Assembly: GCA_012515135.1 (NCBI GenBank)
Contig: JAAYYX010000158.1
Coordinates: 1-26,823 of the forward strand
Length of the DNA stretch: 26,823 nt
Reading direction: 5' to 3'
Source: Clostridiales bacterium
GTDB lineage: Bacteria > Bacillota > Clostridia > Peptostreptococcales > Anaerovoracaceae
Shown here one piece after another: positions 15,272 through 22,718 of this stretch. The notes beneath the pieces were generated by a model. The model worked only from the letters and a program-made list of their open reading frames with translations, searched no databases and was not told the DNA's origin. A program made the position numbers and the translations under genes. The stretch's first letter is position 1. Each line of letters begins with the position of its first letter.

Positions 15272-16150
15272 ATGAGCAGTGCAAAAAGCATGATGAGAAA
15301 AAGAAAGCTGAAAGAATTCGCCGGCAGTTTAAGAAGAAACAAAATGGCAATGACGGGAACGATAATATTGACCATATTCATACTGGTAGCCATTTTCGGC
15401 CCCATTGTAGTGCCTTTTTCGACTTTGGATTTCGGCGATGCGGAAGATATGATGCAGCCTCCCAGCAGCGAACATTTACTTGGTACGGATGATATGGGCA
15501 GAGATGTGTTGGCAAACCTTATGTCGGGAGCAAGGATATCCCTTCTATGTGGTTTTTTGGCCACGATAATATCAATGGTAATAGGAACCATAATAGGAAT
15601 AGCCTCCGGATATTTCGGGAAAGCCATTGATAATGTATTAATGAGGTTCACCGACTTTTTTCTGGTAATACCGTGGTTGCCGCTTATGATGGTGCTGGCG
15701 GCAATACTGGGAACAAGCATATGGAATATTATATTTGTTATAGGCATAACCAGCTGGGCCGGAACAGCCAGAGTAGTAAGGGCCCAGACACTTTCTGTCA
15801 AGGAAAGGCAGTTTGTAGAGCGGACTGTATCCATAGGTGCAGGCAATATCCATATAATGATAAGACATGTACTGCCAAATGTATTTCCCCTTATATTTGC
15901 AAATACTGTTCTTATTGCGGCGGTGGCCATAACCTCGGAGACCACTCTCAGTTTTCTGGGGCTTGGAGACACCACAAGAGCCAGTTGGGGCATGATGCTG
16001 CATTATGCCTTTGAAAGCGGAGCAGCAAGTTCAGGGGCCTGGTGGTATTATCTGCCCCCGGGACTTTGTGTCGTACTGGTGGTTCTGTCCTTTGCCCTTA
16101 TGGGATATGCATTTGACGAAATAATGAATCCCAAACTGAAAGAGAGGTAG
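15272..16150 (+). CDS. oppC: Peptide ABC transporter permease, OppC/DppC type
   Basis: A 292-aa permease partner of OppB. The start at ATG 15272 is preferred: GGGGGCAAG precedes it and the product begins with a basic segment ahead of TM1 (LRRNKMAMTGTIILTIFI), as usual for OppC. The open frame extends 27 codons upstream inside oppB, where it is only overlap. The 'HLLGTDDMGRDVLANLM' motif is the OppC hallmark, and the EAA loop is near 'RVVRAQTLSVKERQFVE'. It starts 11 bp after oppB and ends 4 bp before oppD. Confidence 0.95.
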   Translation: MSSAKSMMRKRKLKEFAGSLRRNKMAMTGTIILTIFILVAIFGPIVVPFSTLDFGDAEDMMQPPSSEHLLGTDDMGRDVLANLMSGARISLLCGFLATIISMVIGTIIGIASGYFGKAIDNVLMRFTDFFLVIPWLPLMMVLAAILGTSIWNIIFVIGITSWAGTARVVRAQTLSVKERQFVERTVSIGAGNIHIMIRHVLPNVFPLIFANTVLIAAVAITSETTLSFLGLGDTTRASWGMMLHYAFESGAASSGAWWYYLPPGLCVVLVVLSFALMGYAFDEIMNPKLKER

Positions 16151-16154
16151 AGAT

Positions 16155-17126
16155 ATGAAATTACTGGAAGTCAAAAATCTCAGAACATATTTCACCATCT
16201 CCCAGGGGACCGTCAAAGCAGTGGATGATGTGAGCTTCGATCTTGACCATGGCGAAGCCTTGGGGATCGTGGGTGAATCAGGCTGCGGCAAAACGACCAG
16301 TGCGCTTTCCATTGCAAAGCTTCTTCCCAAGGAAGGGAAAATAGTCGGTGGAGAGATACTCCTTGAGGGGAAAGATCTGGCGAAACTTTCAGATGAAGAA
16401 ATACAGAAGCACAGATGGAACGATGTTTCAATATGCTTTCAGGGAGCCATGAATGCTTTGAATCCTGTTATGAAAATCGGAGAACAGATAGCAGAAGCGA
16501 TAGTGCTCCATCATAAATCATCCGAAAAAGATGCAATGAAAAAAGCTGCAGAACTCCTTGAGCTGGTGGAAATACCGGGCGAAAGGATAAACAATTATCC
16601 CCATGAGTTTTCCGGGGGTATGAAGCAGAGAGTTATGATAGCAATGGCTCTTGCCTGCGATCCCAAAATAATAATAGGTGATGAGCCCACAACAGCTCTT
16701 GATGTTATGGTGCAGGCTCAGATATTGAACCTCCTTGAAAGATTGAGAACAGAATTTGACATGGGTTTCATCCTTATAACCCATGACCTTTCCATACTGG
16801 CTGAAACATGTGACAAGATAGCAGTCATGTATGCGGGAAGGATCGTTGAAAAGGGCTCTTCAGAAGATATTTTCCAAAGGACCGGCCATCCCTATACAAA
16901 AAAACTCATAAAATGTTTTCCTGATATAAAGGGAAATAAAAGGATGATGGAAGGGATCCCGGGAGCGCCGCCCAACATGCTGGAAATACCCCCGGGATGT
17001 CCTTTCCATCCAAGATGCGAATATGCAGAAGAAGTATGCAGGAGATCAATGCCGGATGCCATAGAAAGAGATCGGGGACACTTCGTGGCCTGTCATAGGT
17101 GGGAGGTGATGAGAAGTGAGCGATAA
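16155..17126 (+). CDS. oppD: Peptide ABC transporter ATPase, OppD/DppD type
   Basis: A 323-aa ATPase with Walker A GESGCGKTT (40-48), signature FSGGMKQR (from 152) and Walker B IIIGDEP (D176, E177). The C-terminal oligopeptide-ABC module carries the cysteine-containing PPGCPFHPRC stretch and a following EVC. It energises import with OppF. The end overlaps the oppF start by 11 bp. Confidence 0.96.
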   Translation: MKLLEVKNLRTYFTISQGTVKAVDDVSFDLDHGEALGIVGESGCGKTTSALSIAKLLPKEGKIVGGEILLEGKDLAKLSDEEIQKHRWNDVSICFQGAMNALNPVMKIGEQIAEAIVLHHKSSEKDAMKKAAELLELVEIPGERINNYPHEFSGGMKQRVMIAMALACDPKIIIGDEPTTALDVMVQAQILNLLERLRTEFDMGFILITHDLSILAETCDKIAVMYAGRIVEKGSSEDIFQRTGHPYTKKLIKCFPDIKGNKRMMEGIPGAPPNMLEIPPGCPFHPRCEYAEEVCRRSMPDAIERDRGHFVACHRWEVMRSER

Positions 17127-18102
17127 TATAGTAGAAGTAAAAGATCTCAGGGTACATTTTACCCTTAAAAGTTCCTTGGCACAGGATGCAGCCGGCAGAC
17201 GAAAAAAAACAGTAAAAGCCGTTGACGGGATCAGTTTTGAAATAAAACAGGGGGAGATACTTTCTCTTGTGGGGGAGTCGGGAAGCGGCAAAACCACCAC
17301 AGGCAAAGCGATACTTGGCCTTGTGCCCTTTGAAGCAGAGAAAATGCTGTTCAGAGGGGAAAGGATAAACTTAAAGGAAAAAGAATACAAAAGAAAATTC
17401 CGGCAGTCGGCACAGATGATCTATCAGGATCCATATCAGTCTCTTAATCCGAGAAATCAGGTGATCGACATTGTTACGGAGCCCCTTGTAGTGAATAAAC
17501 TTGTTGAATCGGAAGAAGAAAGACTTGAACTGGGCAAAGAGGCTCTTGAACGGGCTGGACTGACACCGGGAGAAGATTTCTTTTTCAGATATCCCTACGA
17601 ACTTTCGGGCGGTCAGAGACAAAGGGTAGTAATTGCCAGCTCCATGATAATGGGCCCTTCATTTGTGGTGGCCGATGAACCTGTTTCCATGCTGGACGCG
17701 TCCATAAGGACCGGTATACTTAAGCTTATGATGGACCTTCGCCGGGAAAACGATCTGGCATACCTTTTCATAACCCATGACCTTTCCCTGGCATGGCTGA
17801 TTTCTGACAGGATAGCAATAATGTATCTGGGGAAAATAATGGAAATGGGTGATTCGGAAATAATAATATCCAGTGGAAAACATCCCTATACAAAAGCACT
17901 GACAGACATAATGCCAAAGCCCGGCATAAAAAAAGAAGGACCGAGGAAAGTGCTTCAGGGGGAAACTCCGGACCCAACCGATGTAATTGAGGGATGCAAG
18001 TTCTGCAGCAGATGTCCCATAAAAGAAGAAATATGCAGCAAAGAGGAGCCGCCGATGAAAGAGGTGGAACCGGGACATTTTGTTGCATGTCACAAAGTTT
18101 AG
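17116..18102 (+). CDS. oppF: Peptide ABC transporter ATPase, OppF/DppF type
   Basis: A 328-aa ATPase, second of the pair. Walker A GESGSGKTT (53-61), signature LSGGQRQR (from 163) and Walker B VVADEP (D187, E188) are intact. It has the F-type insert near the start and the C-terminal CKFCSRCP cysteine cluster. The start is GTG at 17116, with GGGAGGTGAT upstream, inside the end of oppD. It ends 18 bp before the M20 peptidase. Confidence 0.95.
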   Translation: MSDNIVEVKDLRVHFTLKSSLAQDAAGRRKKTVKAVDGISFEIKQGEILSLVGESGSGKTTTGKAILGLVPFEAEKMLFRGERINLKEKEYKRKFRQSAQMIYQDPYQSLNPRNQVIDIVTEPLVVNKLVESEEERLELGKEALERAGLTPGEDFFFRYPYELSGGQRQRVVIASSMIMGPSFVVADEPVSMLDASIRTGILKLMMDLRRENDLAYLFITHDLSLAWLISDRIAIMYLGKIMEMGDSEIIISSGKHPYTKALTDIMPKPGIKKEGPRKVLQGETPDPTDVIEGCKFCSRCPIKEEICSKEEPPMKEVEPGHFVACHKV

Positions 18103-18120
18103 AGGCAAGAGAGAAAAGAA

Positions 18121-19311
18121 GTGGATATAAAAGATATAATAAAAGAAATCAAAAAAACAGACGTTGCAAAGCTGACATCCGAAATGATAAAGATCCCCAG
18201 TTATTCATTTCTGAAAAAACAGGAAGAAGCCGTAGCAAAATATATTCATCGCTTTATGCAGGAAAGAGGCATAGATTCGGAAATACGGGAGATAACAGAA
18301 GGAAGATACAATGTCAACTCTGTCATACCCGGAAAAGGGGGCGGCAGATCGCTTATGTTTTGCGGCCATATGGATACTGTGCCCGCTTATGATATGAACG
18401 ATGCTTTCGGCGGAAGGATAATGAACGGGCGCATATACGGCAGGGGAGCTGTGGATATGAAAGGCCCTATGGCAGCTATGATGGCGGCTTTTGCAGGAAT
18501 AAAGTCTTCAGGCATGGAACTCAAGGGAGATCTTATTTTTTCGGCACTGGCCGATGAAGAGGAAACGGGCCTGGGAGCGGAAAACCTGGTAAAAGAAGGA
18601 CCTTTTGCAGATGCGGTAATAGTGGGGGAACCCTGCTTCATGGATATTTGTCTCGGCCACAAAGGACTTGAGTGGATAATTGTCGAAGTTCTGGGCAAAA
18701 AAGTTCATGGCGGAAGCATGGAAAGCGGCATCAATGCCATAACCATGGCGGCCCACCTTATCGAATATCTGACAGGGCCATATTCCGCAAAGCTTGCAGA
18801 GAGAAAGCATCATTGCCTGGGAAAGCCGACAATAAATATCGGAACAATAAGAGGAGGAGATCAGCCAAGTACTGTGCCGGACAAATGTGAGATACGGCTT
18901 GACAGAAGGTATATTCCCGGTGAAGACAAAGACAGTGTGTATAAAGAGCTGGAAGATATCATGGATCTGATGGCAGCCGATCATCCGTCCTTCAGAGCAA
19001 GAGTAAAAAGCATGTATGACGGAAAAGATCTTATGCTTCACAAACCCTTTTGTACAGATGAAAGAAGCAGTATAGTAAAAGCAGTTCAGAAAGCGGCAGA
19101 AGATCTCCAAATGCCGCCAAGAAAAATCGGAGCATTTCCCGCATGGACAGATGCGGGGGTAATAAGCGGATATACAAAAAGCACATGTATAGTCATGGGT
19201 CCCGGAGATCTTTCTCTGGCCCACTCGGCGGAGGAGTTCGTTGATGAAAAAGAACTGAAAGAAGCTGCATTGATATACGGAAGAACAGCAGTGAACTTCT
19301 GCGGGCTTTGA
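18121..19311 (+). CDS. M20-family metallopeptidase (ArgE/DapE-like)
   Basis: A 396-aa di-metal hydrolase. Visible M20 metal and catalytic residues are H83 and D85 (GHMDTVP), D112 (GRGAVDMKG), the EEE run at 146-148 (ADEEETG), E170 (VGEP) and H368 (LAHSAEEF). A dimerisation domain insert contains VHGGSMESGINA. The family includes ArgE, DapE, carboxypeptidases and aminoacylases; specificity is not readable. The start is a GTG at 18121 with a weak upstream site. Its position right after oppF suggests it cleaves what the transporter imports. Confidence 0.92.
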   Translation: MDIKDIIKEIKKTDVAKLTSEMIKIPSYSFLKKQEEAVAKYIHRFMQERGIDSEIREITEGRYNVNSVIPGKGGGRSLMFCGHMDTVPAYDMNDAFGGRIMNGRIYGRGAVDMKGPMAAMMAAFAGIKSSGMELKGDLIFSALADEEETGLGAENLVKEGPFADAVIVGEPCFMDICLGHKGLEWIIVEVLGKKVHGGSMESGINAITMAAHLIEYLTGPYSAKLAERKHHCLGKPTINIGTIRGGDQPSTVPDKCEIRLDRRYIPGEDKDSVYKELEDIMDLMAADHPSFRARVKSMYDGKDLMLHKPFCTDERSSIVKAVQKAAEDLQMPPRKIGAFPAWTDAGVISGYTKSTCIVMGPGDLSLAHSAEEFVDEKELKEAALIYGRTAVNFCGL

Positions 19312-19347
19312 TTAGATCGCAGACTTGTTCCCGGAGGTGAGAGAGAA

Positions 19348-21402
19348 ATGAAAGAGAAGATAGACAGCTATATAGATGCAAACAAAGATAATATAATAAA
19401 AGACATAAAAGAGCTTGTCAACTTCAGAAGTGTAAGCGGAAATATGGAAGAGATAAAAAATGCCCTTGATTTTTCCATCGGACTGGCAGAAAAAATGGGA
19501 TTCAAAACCATGGGGACCTCAAAAGGGGATGTGGCCATAGCCGAGATCGGAGAGGGACAGGAAACCGTGGGAGTCCTTGTGCATGTGGACGTTGTGGATG
19601 TGGGGGACTTTGAAAAATGGACAGGAGATCCATTTGAATTAAGGATAAAGGAAGGACATATCTGGGGCAGGGGCACTGCAGATGACAAAGGACCCGTTAT
19701 TATGTGTCTTTATGCCATGAAGGCAATAAAAGATCTTGATATTCCCCTGAAGAAAAAAATATGGCTTATAATAGGCACTTCTGAAGAAACTGAATGGACG
19801 GATATAGAAAACTTCAAAAAAGAATTCAGAATGCCGGATTACGGGTTTTCTCCCGACGGGGATTTCCCGATTTATAATATTGAAAAAGGATATGCGGATG
19901 TTGAACTGACATTTAAGGAAGAAGATGAAAATATTCCTGTTTTTCTTATGGCAGGCGACAGTCCCAATACTATACCTTCAAAGGCTGAGATCACTTTTCC
20001 AAATGAAGAAAAGCGAGTATTCAATGGTATTTCTGCTCACAGTTCCACGCCGGAGGAAGGGGATAATGCCATAGAGAAACTGTGTACAAAGATCGGTAAA
20101 GAAAAAAATCTTAATTTCGTCAAATTCGTGAACGACTTTCTTAACGGGGATTTCAATGCTTCAAAGCTTCACATAGATGACGGACAGGAAAAATACAAAG
20201 GAAGATATGTAGGGCTCAGTACAGCTGTGCCCACCATGTTAAGACTCACGGAAGACGGTGTGTCTATGAACATAAACATAAGACAAAAATTCGGAGTATC
20301 GGATGAAGATATACTGGCGGCATTTTCAAAACAGTCAAAAAAATATTCATATAAATACAGCGTGAGGGAAAGTCTTGCGCCCATGTTTGTCGATGAGAGC
20401 CTGGAGCCATTTCAGCTGATGCAGAAAGTTTCCGAAGAATACGGTTGTGACGGCAGCTTCAAAGTGGCTGACGGTGCATCCTATGCCAAGACCATGAAAG
20501 ACTGTGTTTCATGGGGCCCTGTATTCCCGGGGGATTTTATGGCCGCTCATGTAGAGGATGAAAGATTATCGATTGATACCATGATGCTTGCAACTAAACT
20601 TTATACTTCATTTCTTGCAAGGACTGCCAGTGATATTGACAAAAAGCAAAAACTCGAAGATATGACAAGCCTTGACAAAGCCCTTTATATTTTGTCATTT
20701 TTCACGGAAGAACCTTACAGATACTCAGTAGGTCACATTGTCAAGCTGACAGGTATAAACAGGACTACTGTTTACAGAAATCTGGTATCGCTCCAAAAAG
20801 CGGGGCTTCTCATAAGAGAAGAAGAAAACGGGAGATATTCCCTGGGTCCCGAAACATACAGGATGGGCAACGTCTATCTTACCAATGCGGACTATGAAGA
20901 TAGCATACTGGGCATACTGGAAGATATAGGGGCTGAAACAAGAGAGTCTGTGGGACTGGCCCGCCTTGAAGGAGACAAAATAGTTTCGATATATTCTGTG
21001 GAGAGTCATCAGTCCATAAAAATGAACGACAGACCCGGCACCTTTTATCCCGTGAACAAGGGCACATACGGTAAATGTCTTATGGCCTTCAGCGAAGAGC
21101 CTGTTAAGGCAGATATGCTCAAAAAGCAGAATTTCAAGAAAACAGGGCCGAATACTTTGACAGAACCTGAAGAGATACTGGCCGAGTATGAAAAAATAAG
21201 GACTCAGGGCTATGTGCTGAGTATAGAGGAAACAATGAATTATGTTATAGGTGTGGGAGTGCCCCTGAAAAGTCATGACGGCCGTGTAAAGAACGTGGTG
21301 GCAGCATCGTTTTTCAAACAGGACGATTATCTGGAGAAGATAGAGAAGATCAAGGATATTTTATTCAAATACAAGAAAGAACTTGAGAAATTCATAAACT
21401 GA
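19348..21402 (+). CDS. PepV-like M20 dipeptidase fused to an IclR-type regulator
   Basis: A 684-aa two-part protein. Residues 1 to about 425 are a PepV/Sapep-type dipeptidase with apparently intact metal sites: H79 and D81 (VHVDVVDVG), D112/D113 (WGRGTADDKG), E146/E147 (GTSEETEW), D170 (FSPDGDFP), H231 (AHSSTPEEG) and H401 (AAHVEDERL). After a short charged linker, residues 439-684 match a whole IclR regulator: a winged HTH (about 442-500, with KLTGINRTTVYRNLVSLQKAGLL) and an effector domain (about 515-684, with NKGTYGKCLMAF and the GYVLSIEE region). GGAGGTGAG precedes the first ATG. The ATG at the junction (20662) has no ribosome site, so a single polypeptide is most likely. It is the last gene of the peptide cluster. 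Confidence 0.93.
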   Translation: MKEKIDSYIDANKDNIIKDIKELVNFRSVSGNMEEIKNALDFSIGLAEKMGFKTMGTSKGDVAIAEIGEGQETVGVLVHVDVVDVGDFEKWTGDPFELRIKEGHIWGRGTADDKGPVIMCLYAMKAIKDLDIPLKKKIWLIIGTSEETEWTDIENFKKEFRMPDYGFSPDGDFPIYNIEKGYADVELTFKEEDENIPVFLMAGDSPNTIPSKAEITFPNEEKRVFNGISAHSSTPEEGDNAIEKLCTKIGKEKNLNFVKFVNDFLNGDFNASKLHIDDGQEKYKGRYVGLSTAVPTMLRLTEDGVSMNINIRQKFGVSDEDILAAFSKQSKKYSYKYSVRESLAPMFVDESLEPFQLMQKVSEEYGCDGSFKVADGASYAKTMKDCVSWGPVFPGDFMAAHVEDERLSIDTMMLATKLYTSFLARTASDIDKKQKLEDMTSLDKALYILSFFTEEPYRYSVGHIVKLTGINRTTVYRNLVSLQKAGLLIREEENGRYSLGPETYRMGNVYLTNADYEDSILGILEDIGAETRESVGLARLEGDKIVSIYSVESHQSIKMNDRPGTFYPVNKGTYGKCLMAFSEEPVKADMLKKQNFKKTGPNTLTEPEEILAEYEKIRTQGYVLSIEETMNYVIGVGVPLKSHDGRVKNVVAASFFKQDDYLEKIEKIKDILFKYKKELEKFIN

Positions 21403-21410
21403 AAAACAAA

Positions 21411-21439
21411 TTGACGGATTTTTTCTACTGTGATAGTAT
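21411..21439 (+). promoter_or_regulatory. Promoter of the terC-family gene
   Basis: TTGACG (21411-21416), a 17-bp spacer and TAGTAT (21434-21439), with TGA directly before the -10 (extended -10). It begins only 8 bp after the preceding stop codon, and no terminator intervenes. The predicted start at about 21446 lies just before the riboswitch. Confidence 0.75.
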
Positions 21440-21454
21440 TAGTGCGAAGATATA

Positions 21455-21574
21455 TTAAGGGGAGTAGCTTGAAAGCGACAGGACCAACAATCGCGGCTTA
21501 TGCCTGGTTCTTTCCTCCGAAGTGGAAGCGAGACCTTGATGTTTGCTTTTTGGCAGACATTAAGGCTTTTATAT
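21455..21574 (+). ncRNA. yybP-ykoY manganese riboswitch with terminator platform
   Basis: The leader contains the conserved 5' element AAGGGGAGTAGC (21457-21468) and the 3' element GCGAGACCTT (21528-21537), the diagnostic loops of the yybP-ykoY family, which senses Mn2+. AAGG (21457-21460) can pair with CCTT (21534-21537) to close the aptamer. The same CCTT is the 5' end of a 13-bp terminator stem, so the two are exclusive. Mn2+ binding would therefore favour readthrough. In other bacteria this class turns on Mn2+ export genes, including TerC-family ones. Confidence 0.88.
21534..21574 (+). terminator. Riboswitch-controlled terminator hairpin
   Basis: The 13 bases at 21534-21546 pair fully (two G-U) with 21553-21565 around a TTTTTG loop, followed by CTTTTATATTTT. 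The 5' arm overlaps the closing strand of the Mn2+ aptamer. Confidence 0.85.
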
Positions 21575-21632
21575 TTTATGGTGGTATCCGGGACCAAAGA
21601 CCGGAAGGCCAAAAACATAAAAAGGAGAAAAA

Positions 21633-22556
21633 ATGGATACCGACAGCAAAAACCTAAAAAGCATGGAGGGAGAAGAACTTCATGACCACAGGCTCAAAAG
21701 AACTATAAAGGCTTACAAATGGCTTTTCTTCTGGATAGGCCTTGCTTTTCTTTTCAATGTCGGAGTGTATTTTTTCTTCGGAACGGAAAAGGCCATAGAA
21801 TTTCTTGGTGGATATCTGATCGAATTTTCGCTCAGTATAGATAATGTTTTCGTATTCCTGATGATATTCATGAGTTTCAATATTAGTGAGCATGCACAGC
21901 ACAGGGTATTGGGCTACGGTATCGCAGGGGCCATAGTCTTAAGATTTATATTCATATTTTTTGGTGTTTCAGTTGTAAACAAATTTGAATGGGTGCTTTA
22001 TATTTTTGGCGTCATACTTATAATAAGTGCAGTAAGGATGCTGAAAAAGGAGGACAAAGAAAAGGATCCCCATGACAGCCCCATAATACGTGTAATGAAA
22101 AAAATAATACCTATGACCACATATTTTCAGGATGAAAAATTCTTTGTAAAAGAAAAAGCAAAACTCATGGCAACACCGCTTTTTGCGGTTCTGGTCCTAA
22201 TAGAGAGTTCTGACATAATATTCGCCATAGACTCGGTACCGGCGGTCATATCGGTTTCAAGAGATCTTTTTATTGTATATACATCAAATATATTTGCCAT
22301 ACTGGGCCTCAGACAGCTTTTTTTTGTAGTTGAACATATGCAGGAACGGTTTCAGTATGTTCGTTATGGTGTGGCGGTACTTCTGGCATTTACAGGAGTA
22401 AAAATGCTTTTGGGAATGGCAAGCATACATATATCCACACCGATTTCCATCGGAATAATAGCGGGTGTCCTTGTCGCCAGCATAATAATGTCAGTTATCG
22501 TTTCAAAATACAAAGAGAAAAAAGCCGCAAAAAAAGAAAAAACAGACCATGTATAA
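21633..22556 (+). CDS. TerC/Alx/YkoY-family membrane protein, probable Mn2+ exporter
   Basis: A 307-aa polytopic membrane protein. TerC-family motifs are EFSLSIDNVFVF and IESSDIIFAIDSVPAV, whose acidic residues lie inside membrane segments. About eight to nine hydrophobic segments are visible, with a Lys-rich C-terminal tail. Members controlled by yybP-ykoY RNAs (Alx, YkoY, MeeF/MeeY types) are linked to Mn2+ efflux and to metalation of secreted proteins. The riboswitch directly upstream supports that role rather than tellurite resistance. AAAGGAG precedes the ATG. No clear terminator follows before the ileS promoter. Confidence 0.93.
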   Translation: MDTDSKNLKSMEGEELHDHRLKRTIKAYKWLFFWIGLAFLFNVGVYFFFGTEKAIEFLGGYLIEFSLSIDNVFVFLMIFMSFNISEHAQHRVLGYGIAGAIVLRFIFIFFGVSVVNKFEWVLYIFGVILIISAVRMLKKEDKEKDPHDSPIIRVMKKIIPMTTYFQDEKFFVKEKAKLMATPLFAVLVLIESSDIIFAIDSVPAVISVSRDLFIVYTSNIFAILGLRQLFFVVEHMQERFQYVRYGVAVLLAFTGVKMLLGMASIHISTPISIGIIAGVLVASIIMSVIVSKYKEKKAAKKEKTDHV

Positions 22557-22605
22557 GCGCGCTTTTGAAGAGCCTTTAAATAACAGCTGCAGAGTTGGAT
22601 TTTTG

Positions 22606-22634
22606 TTGACATTGATGCAGTAAAACAATATAAT
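22606..22634 (+). promoter_or_regulatory. Consensus promoter of ileS
   Basis: TTGACA (22606-22611) and TATAAT (22629-22634) are both perfect consensus hexamers with the ideal 17-bp spacer. The transcript should begin near 22641, about 78 nt before the ileS start. Confidence 0.92.
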
Positions 22635-22663
22635 AAATGTGTGCGAATGCGCAGAAAACCGTC

Positions 22664-22700
22664 CCCTGATCGGCAGACGCCGAGCAGGGATTTTATTTAT
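22664..22700 (+). terminator. Terminator-like hairpin in the ileS leader (possible attenuator)
   Basis: The 11 bases at 22664-22674 pair with 22679-22689 around an AGAC loop with one A-G mismatch, followed by ATTTTATTTAT. The structure lies downstream of the ileS promoter and just before its ribosome site (AAGGAG, 22702-22707). It could end terC transcripts, attenuate ileS, or both. No T-box specifier or antiterminator sequence (AGGGTGG-type) is present. Confidence 0.6.
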
Positions 22701-22718
22701 CAAGGAGACAACAGAGAA

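Noticed and set aside
20640..20670. Separate IclR gene starting at the ATG at 20662
   Set aside because: No Shine-Dalgarno sequence precedes it and the frame is continuous with the peptidase; an internal start remains possible but is less likely.
21430..21685. Short + strand open frames upstream of the terC-family gene
   Set aside because: They fall in the Mn2+ riboswitch, have no ribosome sites, and encode no recognisable protein.
22557..22718. T-box leader upstream of ileS
   Set aside because: The leader is too short and has no AGGGTGG antiterminator bulge or specifier stem.
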